Source: Bacteroides helcogenes P 36-108 (lineage in GTDB: Bacteria > Bacteroidota > Bacteroidia > Bacteroidales > Bacteroidaceae). From it: 64,000 nucleotides of DNA. The stretch covers positions 2,728,001 to 2,792,000 of the forward strand of contig NC_014933.1 of NCBI RefSeq assembly GCF_000186225.1, in the 5' to 3' direction. A program made the translations under genes and the position numbers. This document shows positions 34,635 through 44,837 of the stretch, piece by piece. The notes beneath the pieces are model-generated. The model was not told the origin of the DNA. It was given only the letters and a program-made list of their open reading frames with translations, and did no database searches. Position 1 is the stretch's first letter. Every line of letters begins with the position of its first letter.

Positions 34635-35774
34635 ATGAAGGTCCTTTTTATAGTTCAGGGAGAAGGTCGTGGACATCTCACCCAAGCAATCACCATGGAA
34701 GACTTGTTGCGTCGTAACGGTCATGAGGTTGTGGAAGTATTAGTCGGAAAAAGCAATTCACGCCGTTTGCCGGGTTTCTTCAACCGTAGTATTCAAGCAC
34801 CGATAAAACGCTTTTTGAGCCCTAACTTCTTGCCCGCACCTGCCAATAAGCGGGTCAGTTTATCTCGCAGTGTGGCATATAATATTGTGAAGATACCTGC
34901 TTATGTAAAAAGCATGCACTATATACATACCCGTATTGAAGAAAGCGGTGCGGAGCTTGTTATTAACTTCTACGAATTGCTTACCGGATTGACTTATCTG
35001 TTTTACCATCCTTCCGTGCCTCAAATCAGTATAGGGCATCAGTATCTCTTTCTACATCGGGATTTCGAGTTTCCCGATAAGAACAGGTGCAGCCTGTGGT
35101 TTCTGCGCTTTTTCACCCGGCTCACTTGTTTGGGGGCAAAGGAAAAGCTGGCATTGTCTTTTCGCGAGATGGAAGATGACAGTGCGGCGCATATCCGTGT
35201 CGTACCACCATTGTTGCGCCGGGAAGTCCTTTCGTGCGAAGGCATGCGGGGAGATTATCTTCACGGTTATATGGTAAATGCAGGTTTCAGTGAAAATGTG
35301 AAGGGCTGGCACAGCATCCATCCAGAAGTGCCGCTTCATTTCTTTTGGGATAAACAGGATGAGGAGGAGGTTTGCCGGATTGACGATACGCTGAGTTTCC
35401 ACCAGATTGATGATGTGAAATTTTTGCGTTACATGGCCGGATGCAAGGCTTATGCTACGACAGCAGGATTTGAGTCGGTTTGTGAGGCCATGTATTTGGG
35501 GAAGCCTTTATTGATGGTTCCCGTTCATATTGAACAGGACTGTAATGCTTATGATGCACTACGTACCGGTGTCGGAATCATTTCTGATGGATTTGATTTG
35601 GAACGATTGCTGGCATTTTCGGAGAATTATTTTCCAGACGTTACATTCAGGTATTGGGTGCGCAGTTGCGATCGGAGAATATTGCACAGTATAGAAACAA
35701 CGGTGTCCTTGTCTCATTATCCTGTATCGGATTTTCCGTATTCGTATTGTAATATTTCCGACACCTCCTTGTAA
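34635..35774 (+). CDS. GT-B glycosyltransferase paired with the phosphoesterase
   Basis: This 379-residue protein begins MKVLFIVQGEGRGHLTQAITM, the GxGH-type opening of MurG/GT28-like enzymes. It has a central VINFYELLTGLTYLF and the donor-site region YATTAGFESVCEAMYLGKPLLMVP (about residues 275-298) with E and G as in GT28. No membrane helix is clear. The likely role is glycosylation of a lipid or polyprenyl substrate made available by the phosphoesterase. The substrate is unknown. It is not one of the capsule genes. Confidence 0.75.
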   Translation: MKVLFIVQGEGRGHLTQAITMEDLLRRNGHEVVEVLVGKSNSRRLPGFFNRSIQAPIKRFLSPNFLPAPANKRVSLSRSVAYNIVKIPAYVKSMHYIHTRIEESGAELVINFYELLTGLTYLFYHPSVPQISIGHQYLFLHRDFEFPDKNRCSLWFLRFFTRLTCLGAKEKLALSFREMEDDSAAHIRVVPPLLRREVLSCEGMRGDYLHGYMVNAGFSENVKGWHSIHPEVPLHFFWDKQDEEEVCRIDDTLSFHQIDDVKFLRYMAGCKAYATTAGFESVCEAMYLGKPLLMVPVHIEQDCNAYDALRTGVGIISDGFDLERLLAFSENYFPDVTFRYWVRSCDRRILHSIETTVSLSHYPVSDFPYSYCNISDTSL

Positions 35775-35818
35775 TTGGTGTTGCGTATTTTTGCCGGATA
35801 ATTATTGATAAATAGAAA

Positions 35819-37867
35819 ATGGTTAATAAAAAAAATGTATCGGAAGCATATATAGACCGCGATTTAAGCTGGATGTACTTCAACCACCGCATTTTGCAGG
35901 AGGCTACCAAAACGCAAGTCCCATTATTGGATAGATTGAGTTTTCTTGGTATTTATTCCAACAACCTTGATGAATTTTTCCGTGTCCGCATGGCTACCCT
36001 CAGCCGTATTACAGAGTGTGAAGACAGAAGTCTGCATGCCGCAAAAGAGCATGCACAAAAACTGATTAAGCAACTGAACAAGTTGAATAACAAGTATTCC
36101 AAAGAATATGAGCATGCTATTTACGAAGTAACTTGCCAGTTGCGGGAAGAAAATATTTGCTTGTTGAAAGAGGATGAACTGGATGAGGAACAACAAGAAT
36201 TTGTCCGCCGGTTCTATCGGCAGAGGTTGAGTGGCTTTGTCAGTCCTGTCTGGTTGTCGGCTGTGAGGCAGTTGACGGATGAGACAGACGAGAATATTTA
36301 TCTGGCGGCCAAGATGCAGGCATTCGGAAAGAAAAGTTTCGACTATGCTCTGATTGCGCTTCCTGTGACCGAATGCGGACGTTTTGTGCAATTGCCGGAC
36401 AAAGACGGGAAAAGTTACCTGATGTATCTGGACGATGTAATCCGCTATTGCCTGCCAATGATTTTCTCCGGTTTGGACTATGTGTCTTTCAATGCTTATG
36501 CATTCAAGTTTACGAAGGATGCAGAGATGGAAATAGACAATGATCTCCGCAACGGCATGTTGCAGAAAATTTCCAAAGGTGTGAAAAGCCGTAAGCAGGG
36601 AGATGCACTGCGGGTGATTTATGATGCCGAAATGCCGAAGGATTTGCTGAGACGTGTTATGAATAAATTGAATTTGGGTAAGTTGGATACAGTCCAGGGC
36701 GGTGGGCGTTATCATAATCACAAGGATTTGATGTCTTTTCCCGATTGTGGACGCAGTGACCTGAAATATCCTGTATGGAAGCCGATTGTGAAGCCCGAAT
36801 TGAATAGCGGCGAAAGTCTTTTGAAGTTGATACAGAAAGGAGACCGCTTCATTCATGTGCCTTATCATAGTTTTGATTACTACATTCGTGTGTTGCAGGA
36901 AGCTGCTATCAGTAAGGAGGTGAGAAGCATCAAAACTACCCTTTATCGTCTTGCCAAAGATTCAAAAGTAGTGAAGGCACTTATTTGTGCGGCCCGCAAC
37001 GGTAAGAAAGTGACTGTTGTAATCGAGCTGTTGGCCCGTTTTGACGAAGCCTCCAACATCGGCTGGTCCAAGAAAATGCAGGATGCCGGCATTCACGTTA
37101 TCTTTGGGGTGGAAGGACTAAAAGTACACTCTAAAATTACGCATATCAGCATGAGGACAGGGAATGACATTGCCTGCATCAGTACCGGAAATTTCCATGA
37201 AGGCAATGCCCGTATGTACACGGACTGCATGCTGATGACTGCTGCCCGCAACGTGGTGCATGAAGTGAATACTGTGTTTGCTTTCATCGAGAAACCATAT
37301 GCACCCGTTCACTTCAAAGAGCTCCTGGTATCTCCCAATGAAATGAAGCAGAAGTTCATCAAATTGATAAATGAGGAAATCAAGAATAAGCAAGCCGGTA
37401 AACCTGCATACATCCGTATAAAGATCAACCATATTACCGATGCCGTTATGGTGAAGAAGCTTTATGAGGCGTCTGCCAACGGAGTTGCTGTCGATTTGCT
37501 GGTACGTGGCAATTGTTCTTTGATGACGGGAATTCCCGGCCTGAGTGATACGATCCGTATAAACGGCATTATAGACCGTTATCTTGAGCATTCGCGCATC
37601 TTTATTTTTGCGGCAGGCGGAGAGAACAGAACTTTCATCGGTTCGGCGGACTGGATGCCGCGTAATCTGGATAACAGGGTCGAAGTGGTTACTCCTGTAT
37701 ATGATCCGCAAATCAAAGAAGACCTGTGGAGAGTCATAGACTTCGGGCTGAGGGACAATTGTCAGGGGTGTATAGTGGATGGAACCGGCGAAAACCATCC
37801 TTGGGTGACGGGCAGTGAGGAAGCTTTCCGTTCGCAGGAAGAACTTTATAAGAATTATAATTTGTGA
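35819..37867 (+). CDS. ppk1: Polyphosphate kinase 1
   Basis: PPK1 makes polyphosphate from ATP. The 682-residue protein has the N-terminal DRDLSWMYFNHRIL motif, FSFLGIYSNNLDEFFRVRMA and YHSFDYYIRVLQEAA. The catalytic region shows KVHSK and, further on, YLEHSRIFIF (the two histidines of PPK1). A -7 box (TATTTTTG, 35786-35793) lies 33 bases before the ATG. The ppx gene follows after 3 bases. Confidence 0.95.
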   Translation: MVNKKNVSEAYIDRDLSWMYFNHRILQEATKTQVPLLDRLSFLGIYSNNLDEFFRVRMATLSRITECEDRSLHAAKEHAQKLIKQLNKLNNKYSKEYEHAIYEVTCQLREENICLLKEDELDEEQQEFVRRFYRQRLSGFVSPVWLSAVRQLTDETDENIYLAAKMQAFGKKSFDYALIALPVTECGRFVQLPDKDGKSYLMYLDDVIRYCLPMIFSGLDYVSFNAYAFKFTKDAEMEIDNDLRNGMLQKISKGVKSRKQGDALRVIYDAEMPKDLLRRVMNKLNLGKLDTVQGGGRYHNHKDLMSFPDCGRSDLKYPVWKPIVKPELNSGESLLKLIQKGDRFIHVPYHSFDYYIRVLQEAAISKEVRSIKTTLYRLAKDSKVVKALICAARNGKKVTVVIELLARFDEASNIGWSKKMQDAGIHVIFGVEGLKVHSKITHISMRTGNDIACISTGNFHEGNARMYTDCMLMTAARNVVHEVNTVFAFIEKPYAPVHFKELLVSPNEMKQKFIKLINEEIKNKQAGKPAYIRIKINHITDAVMVKKLYEASANGVAVDLLVRGNCSLMTGIPGLSDTIRINGIIDRYLEHSRIFIFAAGGENRTFIGSADWMPRNLDNRVEVVTPVYDPQIKEDLWRVIDFGLRDNCQGCIVDGTGENHPWVTGSEEAFRSQEELYKNYNL

Positions 37868-37870
37868 TTT

Positions 37871-38779
37871 ATGGATAAATGTTATGCAGCCATTGACATT
37901 GGCTCCAATGCCGTGCGGCTATTGATCAAGAAAGTTAAGGATGACGAGAATTTAGTCAGTAAACGTCTTGACAAGGCAATGCTTCTTCGTGTACCTTTGC
38001 GTTTGGGCTTTGATGTTTTCTCTTTGGGAGAGGTTTCTGATACAAAGGCGGTTAAGCTGCGCAGGTTGATGAAGGCCTTCCGCCAATTGATGAAAATCTA
38101 TGAGGTGACGGATTATCGTGCCTGTGCCACTTCGGCCATGCGCGATGCCAAGAATGGAAAAAACATCATCAAGAAGATTCTGCAGGATACGGGTATTGAT
38201 ATTGAGGTTATCGACGGCCAGGAAGAAGCGCGCATGATTTACAACAATCATGTGGAGTGCCTGGAAGACCGTACCGGGAATTATATATATGTGGATGTAG
38301 GCGGTGGCAGTACAGAAATAAACCTTCTGGCTAATGGAGAATTAATACAGTCTCTTTCCTATAATATAGGTACGGTTAGGATGCTGAGCAATGCCGTAAA
38401 GGAAGAAAGTTGGCAGCAGATGAAAGATGACCTTTCCCGGCTGACTGCTGATTTCCAAAGCATCAATATCATCGGTTCGGGTGGAAACATCAACAAGCTC
38501 TATCGTCTCGCCGACAAGAAAGATAAGAAGGAGCAACGTTTGCCTGTTTCGTCTTTGCGGTCCTTATATGATGTCTTGCAGCCTCTTACACCGGAACAAC
38601 GCATGCAAGAATTCAATTTGAAAGCGGACCGTGCGGATGTAATCGTACCTGCCGCCGAGATATTTCTGGCGATTGCCGGTATCGTCAAAGCCGAATATGT
38701 GCATGTACCTATTATCGGTCTGGCAGATGGTATCATTGATAATCTCTATGCCAAGACTCTGTCCGTGGAAGTCAGGTAG
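37871..38779 (+). CDS. ppx: Exopolyphosphatase/Ppx-GppA family protein
   Basis: This is an actin-fold phosphatase with AAIDIGSNAVRLLI near residue 5 and YVDVGGGSTEINLL (about 139-152), both phosphate-binding loops of Ppx/GppA. It degrades polyphosphate or pppGpp. It has 302 residues, so it lacks the C-terminal HD-like extension of long Ppx proteins. It is 3 bases after ppk1, so synthesis and degradation are encoded together. Confidence 0.92.
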   Translation: MDKCYAAIDIGSNAVRLLIKKVKDDENLVSKRLDKAMLLRVPLRLGFDVFSLGEVSDTKAVKLRRLMKAFRQLMKIYEVTDYRACATSAMRDAKNGKNIIKKILQDTGIDIEVIDGQEEARMIYNNHVECLEDRTGNYIYVDVGGGSTEINLLANGELIQSLSYNIGTVRMLSNAVKEESWQQMKDDLSRLTADFQSINIIGSGGNINKLYRLADKKDKKEQRLPVSSLRSLYDVLQPLTPEQRMQEFNLKADRADVIVPAAEIFLAIAGIVKAEYVHVPIIGLADGIIDNLYAKTLSVEVR

Positions 38780-38907
38780 AAAACCTGCAAGATATTAATG
38801 ATAAAATCCTTTGATACAGGTAGAAAACCTCAAAGGTATTTGATGCAATCTCTGTTCGCAGTGCGCGAACGGATAAACGCACGGCTCGGATATATATTCG
38901 GGCCGTG
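38773..38907. repeat. Repeats and hairpins between ppx and tamB
   Basis: CAGGTAGAAAACCT occurs twice as a direct repeat (38773-38786, overlapping the ppx stop, and 38817-38830). Two hairpins follow: GTTCGC/GCGAAC (38854-38870) and CACGGCTCG/CGGGCCGTG (38880-38907). Lying between convergent genes, they may help end both transcripts, although no T-run follows either. The rest of 38908-38950 has nothing notable. Confidence 0.5.
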
Positions 38908-38950
38908 TGAATACATATCCGCAGCGTACGGACGGATTATATAGTTTACT

Positions 38951-41900
38951 TTATCTTCTTTCCCGTTTGGATTGTGCTTCAGGAAGTGTACTGTCATGCA
39001 TTTCAGTCAAATGGTTTTTGTCGGTAGAGGGAACGGAAGCACGCTTTCCGGTTTGCCGGTCTTTTAGTCTTTTGAGTTTCCACCTGTTCCAGAATAGCAG
39101 TTCATTCCATTTATTGAAGTCTTTCTTGAAGATGATGCCGATACCTTGAGTGGTAAGATTGGTGCGAGTATAATAACGGTTGTTTGTTTCGTTGTACGCT
39201 TTCAGACGGATATCTCCGGAGCGATTGACAAGCCACTCTGCTTCAAAATCACCCACAAAGTTCGTGTTTGCCAACGGATTGTCCCTATAACCGAAGTTAC
39301 CGTTGATAAGCAAGCGGTTGTTCAGTAATTGTCCGGAAAGAATTCCTTCAAACTCAACATCCGTCCAGCCTTTTTCACCGGTACTGAAATTGGTTCCGAC
39401 ATTCCAGTTATTATTGTTGATGATGTGCGAAAGGGCGTTGTTCAGTTGCCCGGAAAGAATGGAGGAAATTCCGCTGGACATCATATTTGAGTTCTGTGCG
39501 GCATCTGCGTACTCGGAAGTATAGAACTTTCCTATTCCTAACAGGTATAGTATCTGCATGTTCATTTGCTCCTCCGTGGGAATGTAGTTGCGTACGATAG
39601 CTTGCACTTCTTCGCGCTCATTGGGAAGCTCGATGCCCAATTTGATGTCTGGAGAGGTTAACTGTCCGGTCAGGTTCATTATACAGTTTACTTTGACGCT
39701 GGTCTGCCCCATAAAAGTGTTGTCCGTCGTGATGCTGCTGGGCATCAGGTCGTTCAAGGAAGCAGAGTTCACGGTATAGCTGGCCTGTATGTCAAGGTTG
39801 GCATCAAGAGGATTTCCATTGAAGGCAATGGTACTTCCATTTTTTATGGTAAAGTCTTTGCGGATAACTTCCTGCAAACTGAATTTATAGACTCCTTGAC
39901 TGATACGGTAGCTGCCAAACATCTTCACATCTCCTTTGTTGAAGAACTCCGTACGTATGTTTCCGTTTCCCCGTCCGCTGATATAATCACCTGCAATGGG
40001 GTCCATGATAATTTTCATGGTGGCATCGGGAGTGGCATCTACCAGAAGATTCAGCCGGATGTCTGTGTCACTTTCTTTTTCTTCCCTTTCTTCATTCTCT
40101 TTCTGGGCGATTTCATAGTCGGAAAGCCGGATGGAATCTTGCACGGCACGGCGTGGTGTCTTATCCACAAACTTGATAAACTGGGTACTGGTTGCAGTAG
40201 ATATGTTGTCTTTTATATAGGTGAAATTTGTATTACGATTAGTGGTCATTGCTACATCTATATTTACTCCATCCAATGCATTTCCGGCAATTGTGGCATT
40301 TCCGGTTCCATAGACTGTACCGTAGAATGGAAAGTCGGGAGACTCTTTGGTGTTCATTATCAGCATATTGTTGACATTGAAATTGAAACGGTATTCCAAA
40401 TTCTTGAAATGCCGGTAATGGAGATAGCCGTTCATTCTGCCTTGATGGCCTTGAGTATCAAATATACGGTTGTTCTTGAAAGTCAATCCGTCAGGTTCAA
40501 TATAAATGCTATCTTTTACAGAAAACGTGGTATTCAGCACATCAACTTTCATAGAGGCATCACCGAGTACACGTCCTTTCATTGTCAGTTCTTTGAATTT
40601 CCCGTAGAAATGCACTTGTCCGGTGGCGCGGCCATTAAATTCAGGAGTAATGCTGCTCATGAAGTAATGTATGAATTTCAAATTGGTATTTTCTGCTTCA
40701 ATCTGGAGGTCAAGCGCGCTGGTAGGCTTGATGGGATAGACATAGCCATGGACATGACTTTTCGCAATGTTCTCTTCATGGATGTGGGCATCCAGATAGA
40801 TACCTTTTACATCATGATGCCATTCTCCATGAATATTGGCGTCTCCGAGGACTCCTTCGTTCAATCCAAGATTGCGAATAAGCAAATCTGTGCTCATGAC
40901 CGGCTTATCAAGTACACCGCTGGCAAAGGCGGGGCCTGTAGCTTCTCCTTTGAAGTTTACGCCCAAATCAGCAATGTCGAATACATATCCGATATTGATA
41001 TCCTGCAAGTCGAGGCGTACCGTGTCTTGCGGTTCTTTGGATATTGTGCCGTTAATGTGCAGGTAGCGTTCTTTATGACTGAAATTGAAATTATTTATAT
41101 GTATCTTTCCTGAATCAAGTATTACTTGTGAAGGGTGTATTTCCCATAAGGTATCATTCAGGATAATGTCGGTAGGCCGGATATCGACTATCGTCTTTAA
41201 TGGAGATATTCCTTTTCTACCGGCATTTTCCGTATTCTGCTGACGGATGAAGCGGGCAACTGCAGCCAATTTTCCACTATAAGTAGCAGCATTATTATTG
41301 CCCCAATTTAAAGTAGTTTGAACACTGTCTTTTTGTGCCTGTGCTTCTAAAGCTATATTGACGGAACCATCCGGTTTTCGGTCTGTGAAACGCAGCCGTG
41401 CATGAAACCGGTCACCGGGATTCTCACAGAGCACCATTCCTGATTCTATAAATTTTTCTCCGTATCGCAGGCGGGGAAAATAGCCCTCTACACGGAGACG
41501 ACGGGCCTTATCATTGAAATATCCCTTGACGGTGGAATGGGTATATACTTTTATGGGTATCTGAAAAATGGCGGATAACAATTCCGTATCATAAATATGT
41601 AAATCAAAGTTGAAGTTGTTTTCCGTTACCGTCATCTTTTTGTCCGGTAAGATTAATGCGGGGATGTAGCGTCGCATGATATTCAATACGCTGGCGGGTA
41701 GGGTACGGTAAGAATAATCTCCTTCAATGCTTCCTTGCAGAAAACTGGAAATGATGCTCAAACGTTTCTGATGCCCGTCTTCCCGAGTCGCTGCAATTTT
41801 CAGGTTATTCAAGAAATATTGCTTGTCCGGCGCATTGTATTGAAGACTGTCAATATTGATTTCACCATTCATTTCATCAATGGAGCCTCCGGTAAAGTCC

Positions 41901-43501
41901 GCCTTTATTTTTACAGATATCTCAGTATCTTTGTGTTTAGGAGTTAGATGGAGGTTGTGAGGACGGATATTATTGATGCTTGCAAGAAAATTGAAGGTAG
42001 GTACTCGGCTTGCTGTATTGATGGTTCCATTCAGTTTGACTGATCCATTTTCATCATCCAACGCCAGTTTTCCGGTGAAACCGCCTTGCTTGTACTCTCC
42101 GTCCAGAATGATATTTTCATAATTATAATTGCTGTAATCTATGGAGGCTACCAATCCCTTCAATGTGATGGATGGATATTGCTTTTTGTAGTGGCTGCCA
42201 TTGACATCCAGATTGAATGTCACTTTGCCGAATTTATCATTCCCCAACATCCTACCCAATTCGAATTCTTCTGTTTTTACAGCCCCTGAATAGGCAAAAG
42301 AATCTTTTTCTTTATTTGAGCTTAGCTTGACGTCAGTCTTGATTGTACCGATGTCTGTCCGTACTTCTCCATACGTAACAAGGTCCGTGAAATAACCGGA
42401 TATCTCTCCACGGAATGAAACGGTTCCTAAATGTTGCAGGACAGAAGGGACCCCATCAAAATTCTTGCTTAGATTTCTGACAAAGAAAGCAATTCCTTCA
42501 GGATCGACATACAGGTTTGACAAATTGCCGAAGATATAAGTATCTTCCGGTCGGGATAAATCTTGCAATGATATGTCTCCCTTCAAATGGAAGTGATTTC
42601 CGGCAGAGATGGCAAGATGTGGGCAATTCAGTTGATTGATGGTTCCGTTTGTCTCAACTTCCACTTGCAACTTTTCTTTGAATGAACAGAAAGCCGGAAC
42701 AAAGGCCGACAAGTCTTGCAATGCAATTTCGGAGGGCAGCATGCGGAAAGCAAAATGTACGTTGTGGGTAAAGTTATTGAAAGCCTCCAAACTGTTGTAT
42801 TTCATTCGGATGGTGTCCATGGTTAGTGAAGTATGTGGAAGATCAATGAAGAAGTTCTCTATTTTCATCTGCCGGCTGTTGCCTACAACTTTCAGACTTA
42901 ATTTCTTTAATTCAAATCCGGAATTTTCCTCCTCAATACTCATGCGTTTGATGGCAGCGTTAATGGAGTCATTCTGTAAAGCTTTCAGTGAGATGTTGGC
43001 TATGATATTCCGTAAACGGATATGATGAGAATTGAATTTTCCGGGAGTTTCCTTTTCAGAACGGACATCATAAGATACTTTTCCTCGGCGTATCAACAGG
43101 GAATTGATGCGGAGGTCAAGGTCGTTTTTTTTCTGTACTGTGTCTTTTGCAGCAAAAGTGTCGAGAATGAATTGATAATTGGGCTTATCCTGAAGAGTCT
43201 TTTTCTCTAAATTAATATTGAAGCCGAATAGTTGCACGTTGCTGATAGATATTTTGCCGTTGAATAACGGAAGAAGATCGAATTTGGCCGAGAGGCGGGT
43301 TACTTTCAACATTTCTCTGCCAGTCTGGTCATTCAGCAGCAAGTCGTCAACTATTATACGATTCAGCAATCCCATATCTATTCTCCTGACAGTGACTTTA
43401 CTTCTTAATATAGAGGTCAGTTCCTTTGAAACAAGCATTGAAATTTTATCCTGAACATAAGGAATGTTCAGTAATAAAATAATACCGATATATAGTCCCA
43501 A
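38951..43501 (-). CDS. tamB: TamB-like translocation/assembly protein
   Basis: This is a very long envelope protein (1516 residues from TTG at 43501) of the TamB/AsmA-like superfamily, which spans the periplasm and helps outer-membrane protein or lipid transport. It has a hydrophobic N-terminal anchor (GLYIGIILLLNIPYVQ), beta-rich repetitive middle parts, and a C-terminal DUF490-like region (for example GISSILSGQLNNALSHIINN near the end). The true start may be upstream: in the same frame RKLKKTVRWVLGII precedes the anchor, back to a stop at 43561-43559, but that stretch has no ATG, GTG or TTG. Transcription likely starts from a -7 box at 43580-43573. Confidence 0.87.
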   Translation of the reverse strand: MGLYIGIILLLNIPYVQDKISMLVSKELTSILRSKVTVRRIDMGLLNRIIVDDLLLNDQTGREMLKVTRLSAKFDLLPLFNGKISISNVQLFGFNINLEKKTLQDKPNYQFILDTFAAKDTVQKKNDLDLRINSLLIRRGKVSYDVRSEKETPGKFNSHHIRLRNIIANISLKALQNDSINAAIKRMSIEEENSGFELKKLSLKVVGNSRQMKIENFFIDLPHTSLTMDTIRMKYNSLEAFNNFTHNVHFAFRMLPSEIALQDLSAFVPAFCSFKEKLQVEVETNGTINQLNCPHLAISAGNHFHLKGDISLQDLSRPEDTYIFGNLSNLYVDPEGIAFFVRNLSKNFDGVPSVLQHLGTVSFRGEISGYFTDLVTYGEVRTDIGTIKTDVKLSSNKEKDSFAYSGAVKTEEFELGRMLGNDKFGKVTFNLDVNGSHYKKQYPSITLKGLVASIDYSNYNYENIILDGEYKQGGFTGKLALDDENGSVKLNGTINTASRVPTFNFLASINNIRPHNLHLTPKHKDTEISVKIKADFTGGSIDEMNGEINIDSLQYNAPDKQYFLNNLKIAATREDGHQKRLSIISSFLQGSIEGDYSYRTLPASVLNIMRRYIPALILPDKKMTVTENNFNFDLHIYDTELLSAIFQIPIKVYTHSTVKGYFNDKARRLRVEGYFPRLRYGEKFIESGMVLCENPGDRFHARLRFTDRKPDGSVNIALEAQAQKDSVQTTLNWGNNNAATYSGKLAAVARFIRQQNTENAGRKGISPLKTIVDIRPTDIILNDTLWEIHPSQVILDSGKIHINNFNFSHKERYLHINGTISKEPQDTVRLDLQDINIGYVFDIADLGVNFKGEATGPAFASGVLDKPVMSTDLLIRNLGLNEGVLGDANIHGEWHHDVKGIYLDAHIHEENIAKSHVHGYVYPIKPTSALDLQIEAENTNLKFIHYFMSSITPEFNGRATGQVHFYGKFKELTMKGRVLGDASMKVDVLNTTFSVKDSIYIEPDGLTFKNNRIFDTQGHQGRMNGYLHYRHFKNLEYRFNFNVNNMLIMNTKESPDFPFYGTVYGTGNATIAGNALDGVNIDVAMTTNRNTNFTYIKDNISTATSTQFIKFVDKTPRRAVQDSIRLSDYEIAQKENEEREEKESDTDIRLNLLVDATPDATMKIIMDPIAGDYISGRGNGNIRTEFFNKGDVKMFGSYRISQGVYKFSLQEVIRKDFTIKNGSTIAFNGNPLDANLDIQASYTVNSASLNDLMPSSITTDNTFMGQTSVKVNCIMNLTGQLTSPDIKLGIELPNEREEVQAIVRNYIPTEEQMNMQILYLLGIGKFYTSEYADAAQNSNMMSSGISSILSGQLNNALSHIINNNNWNVGTNFSTGEKGWTDVEFEGILSGQLLNNRLLINGNFGYRDNPLANTNFVGDFEAEWLVNRSGDIRLKAYNETNNRYYTRTNLTTQGIGIIFKKDFNKWNELLFWNRWKLKRLKDRQTGKRASVPSTDKNHLTEMHDSTLPEAQSKRERR

Positions 43502-43775
43502 TATAATACCGAGTACCCAACGTACTGTCTTTTTTAGCTTTCTGATAAGCGGTGAATTTTATAATTAGCCAACAAAAATAGGAAATAATACGTTATACTC
43601 CTTACTTTTATAAATGAAACTTTCGTTTTAAGTTTTCGACAGATAAGAAAAAGCTTCTCCATAAATGTTACGTAGCGACACAGCTTTGAGTAATAATAAG
43701 TATTTTAAATGGAAAATTTGCATTGAAATCACACTTTATCACTATTTTTGCAGAGTTTAAATGTAAGTAATCACT

Positions 43776-44798
43776 ATGAGTACAATAATTTTAGGAATAG
43801 AATCCTCTTGTGATGATACCTCTGCGGCAGTCATCAAAGATGGTTATCTGCTATCGAATGTAGTGGCCAGCCAAGCGGTGCATGAAGCATACGGTGGTGT
43901 AGTGCCTGAATTAGCTTCTCGCGCACACCAACAAAATATAGTTCCGGTAGTACATGAAGCGTTGAAGCGCGCTGGGGTGACTAAAGAAGAATTGAGTGCC
44001 GTAGCTTTTACACGTGGTCCAGGTTTGATGGGGTCTTTATTGGTAGGTGTGTCGTTTGCTAAAGGATTTGCTCGTTCCTTAAATATACCAATGATTGATG
44101 TTAATCATTTGACTGGACATGTTTTGGCTCATTTTATTAAAGCTGAAGGTGAAGATAATATACAGCCGGGATTTCCTTTTCTTTGTTTGTTGGTTTCTGG
44201 TGGAAACTCTCAGATAATCTTGGTAGAAGCCTATAATGATATGAAAATTTTGGGGCAGACTATTGATGATGCCGCCGGTGAAGCTATCGACAAATGCTCT
44301 AAAGTGATGGGATTGGGATATCCTGGAGGTCCGATTATTGATAAGTTGGCACGTCAGGGTAATCCGAAAGCCTTTACATTCAGCAAGCCGCATATTCCGG
44401 GACTGAATTACAGTTTTAGTGGATTAAAGACGTCATTTCTTTATTCTTTACGCGATTGGATGAAGGAAGATCCCGATTTTATAGAGCATCATAAGACCGA
44501 TTTGGCGGCTTCATTGGAGGCAACAATAGTGGAGATCTTGATGGATAAATTACGTAAGGCTGCCAAACAATACAAGATAAAGGAAGTTGCAGTTGCCGGA
44601 GGAGTTTCTGCAAATAATGGACTGCGCAATGCATTTCGAGATCATGCGGAGAAATATGGATGGAATATTTTTATTCCGAAATTCAGTTATACAACCGATA
44701 ATGCTGCCATGATTGCCATTACAGGTTATTTCAAATTTTTGGATAAAGACTTTTGTCCGATGGAAGCTCCGGCATATTCACGTGTAACTTTGAAATAA
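43776..44798 (+). CDS. tsaD: tRNA N6-adenosine threonylcarbamoyltransferase
   Basis: TsaD adds the threonylcarbamoyl group to A37 of ANN-decoding tRNAs. Motifs are ILGIESSCDDTSAAVI (N-terminus), ASRAHQQNIVPV and VNHLTGHV (metal-binding histidines), and VAGGVSANNGLR. The length is 340 residues. A -7 box (TATTTTTG, 43743-43750) lies 25 bases before the ATG. It is divergent from tamB with a 214-base gap to the annotated tamB start. Confidence 0.96.
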   Translation: MSTIILGIESSCDDTSAAVIKDGYLLSNVVASQAVHEAYGGVVPELASRAHQQNIVPVVHEALKRAGVTKEELSAVAFTRGPGLMGSLLVGVSFAKGFARSLNIPMIDVNHLTGHVLAHFIKAEGEDNIQPGFPFLCLLVSGGNSQIILVEAYNDMKILGQTIDDAAGEAIDKCSKVMGLGYPGGPIIDKLARQGNPKAFTFSKPHIPGLNYSFSGLKTSFLYSLRDWMKEDPDFIEHHKTDLAASLEATIVEILMDKLRKAAKQYKIKEVAVAGGVSANNGLRNAFRDHAEKYGWNIFIPKFSYTTDNAAMIAITGYFKFLDKDFCPMEAPAYSRVTLK

Positions 44799-44837
44799 GA
44801 AGAAATAGATTTGGGAGCATTATTTACAACAATTGAT

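Noticed and set aside
35924..36868. 314-codon open frame antisense to ppk1
   Set aside because: It lies fully inside ppk1 and shows no protein-like features.
39896..41113. 405-codon open frame antisense to tamB
   Set aside because: It has no recognisable domain and lies within a convincing tamB coding region. Long antisense frames are expected in such a gene.
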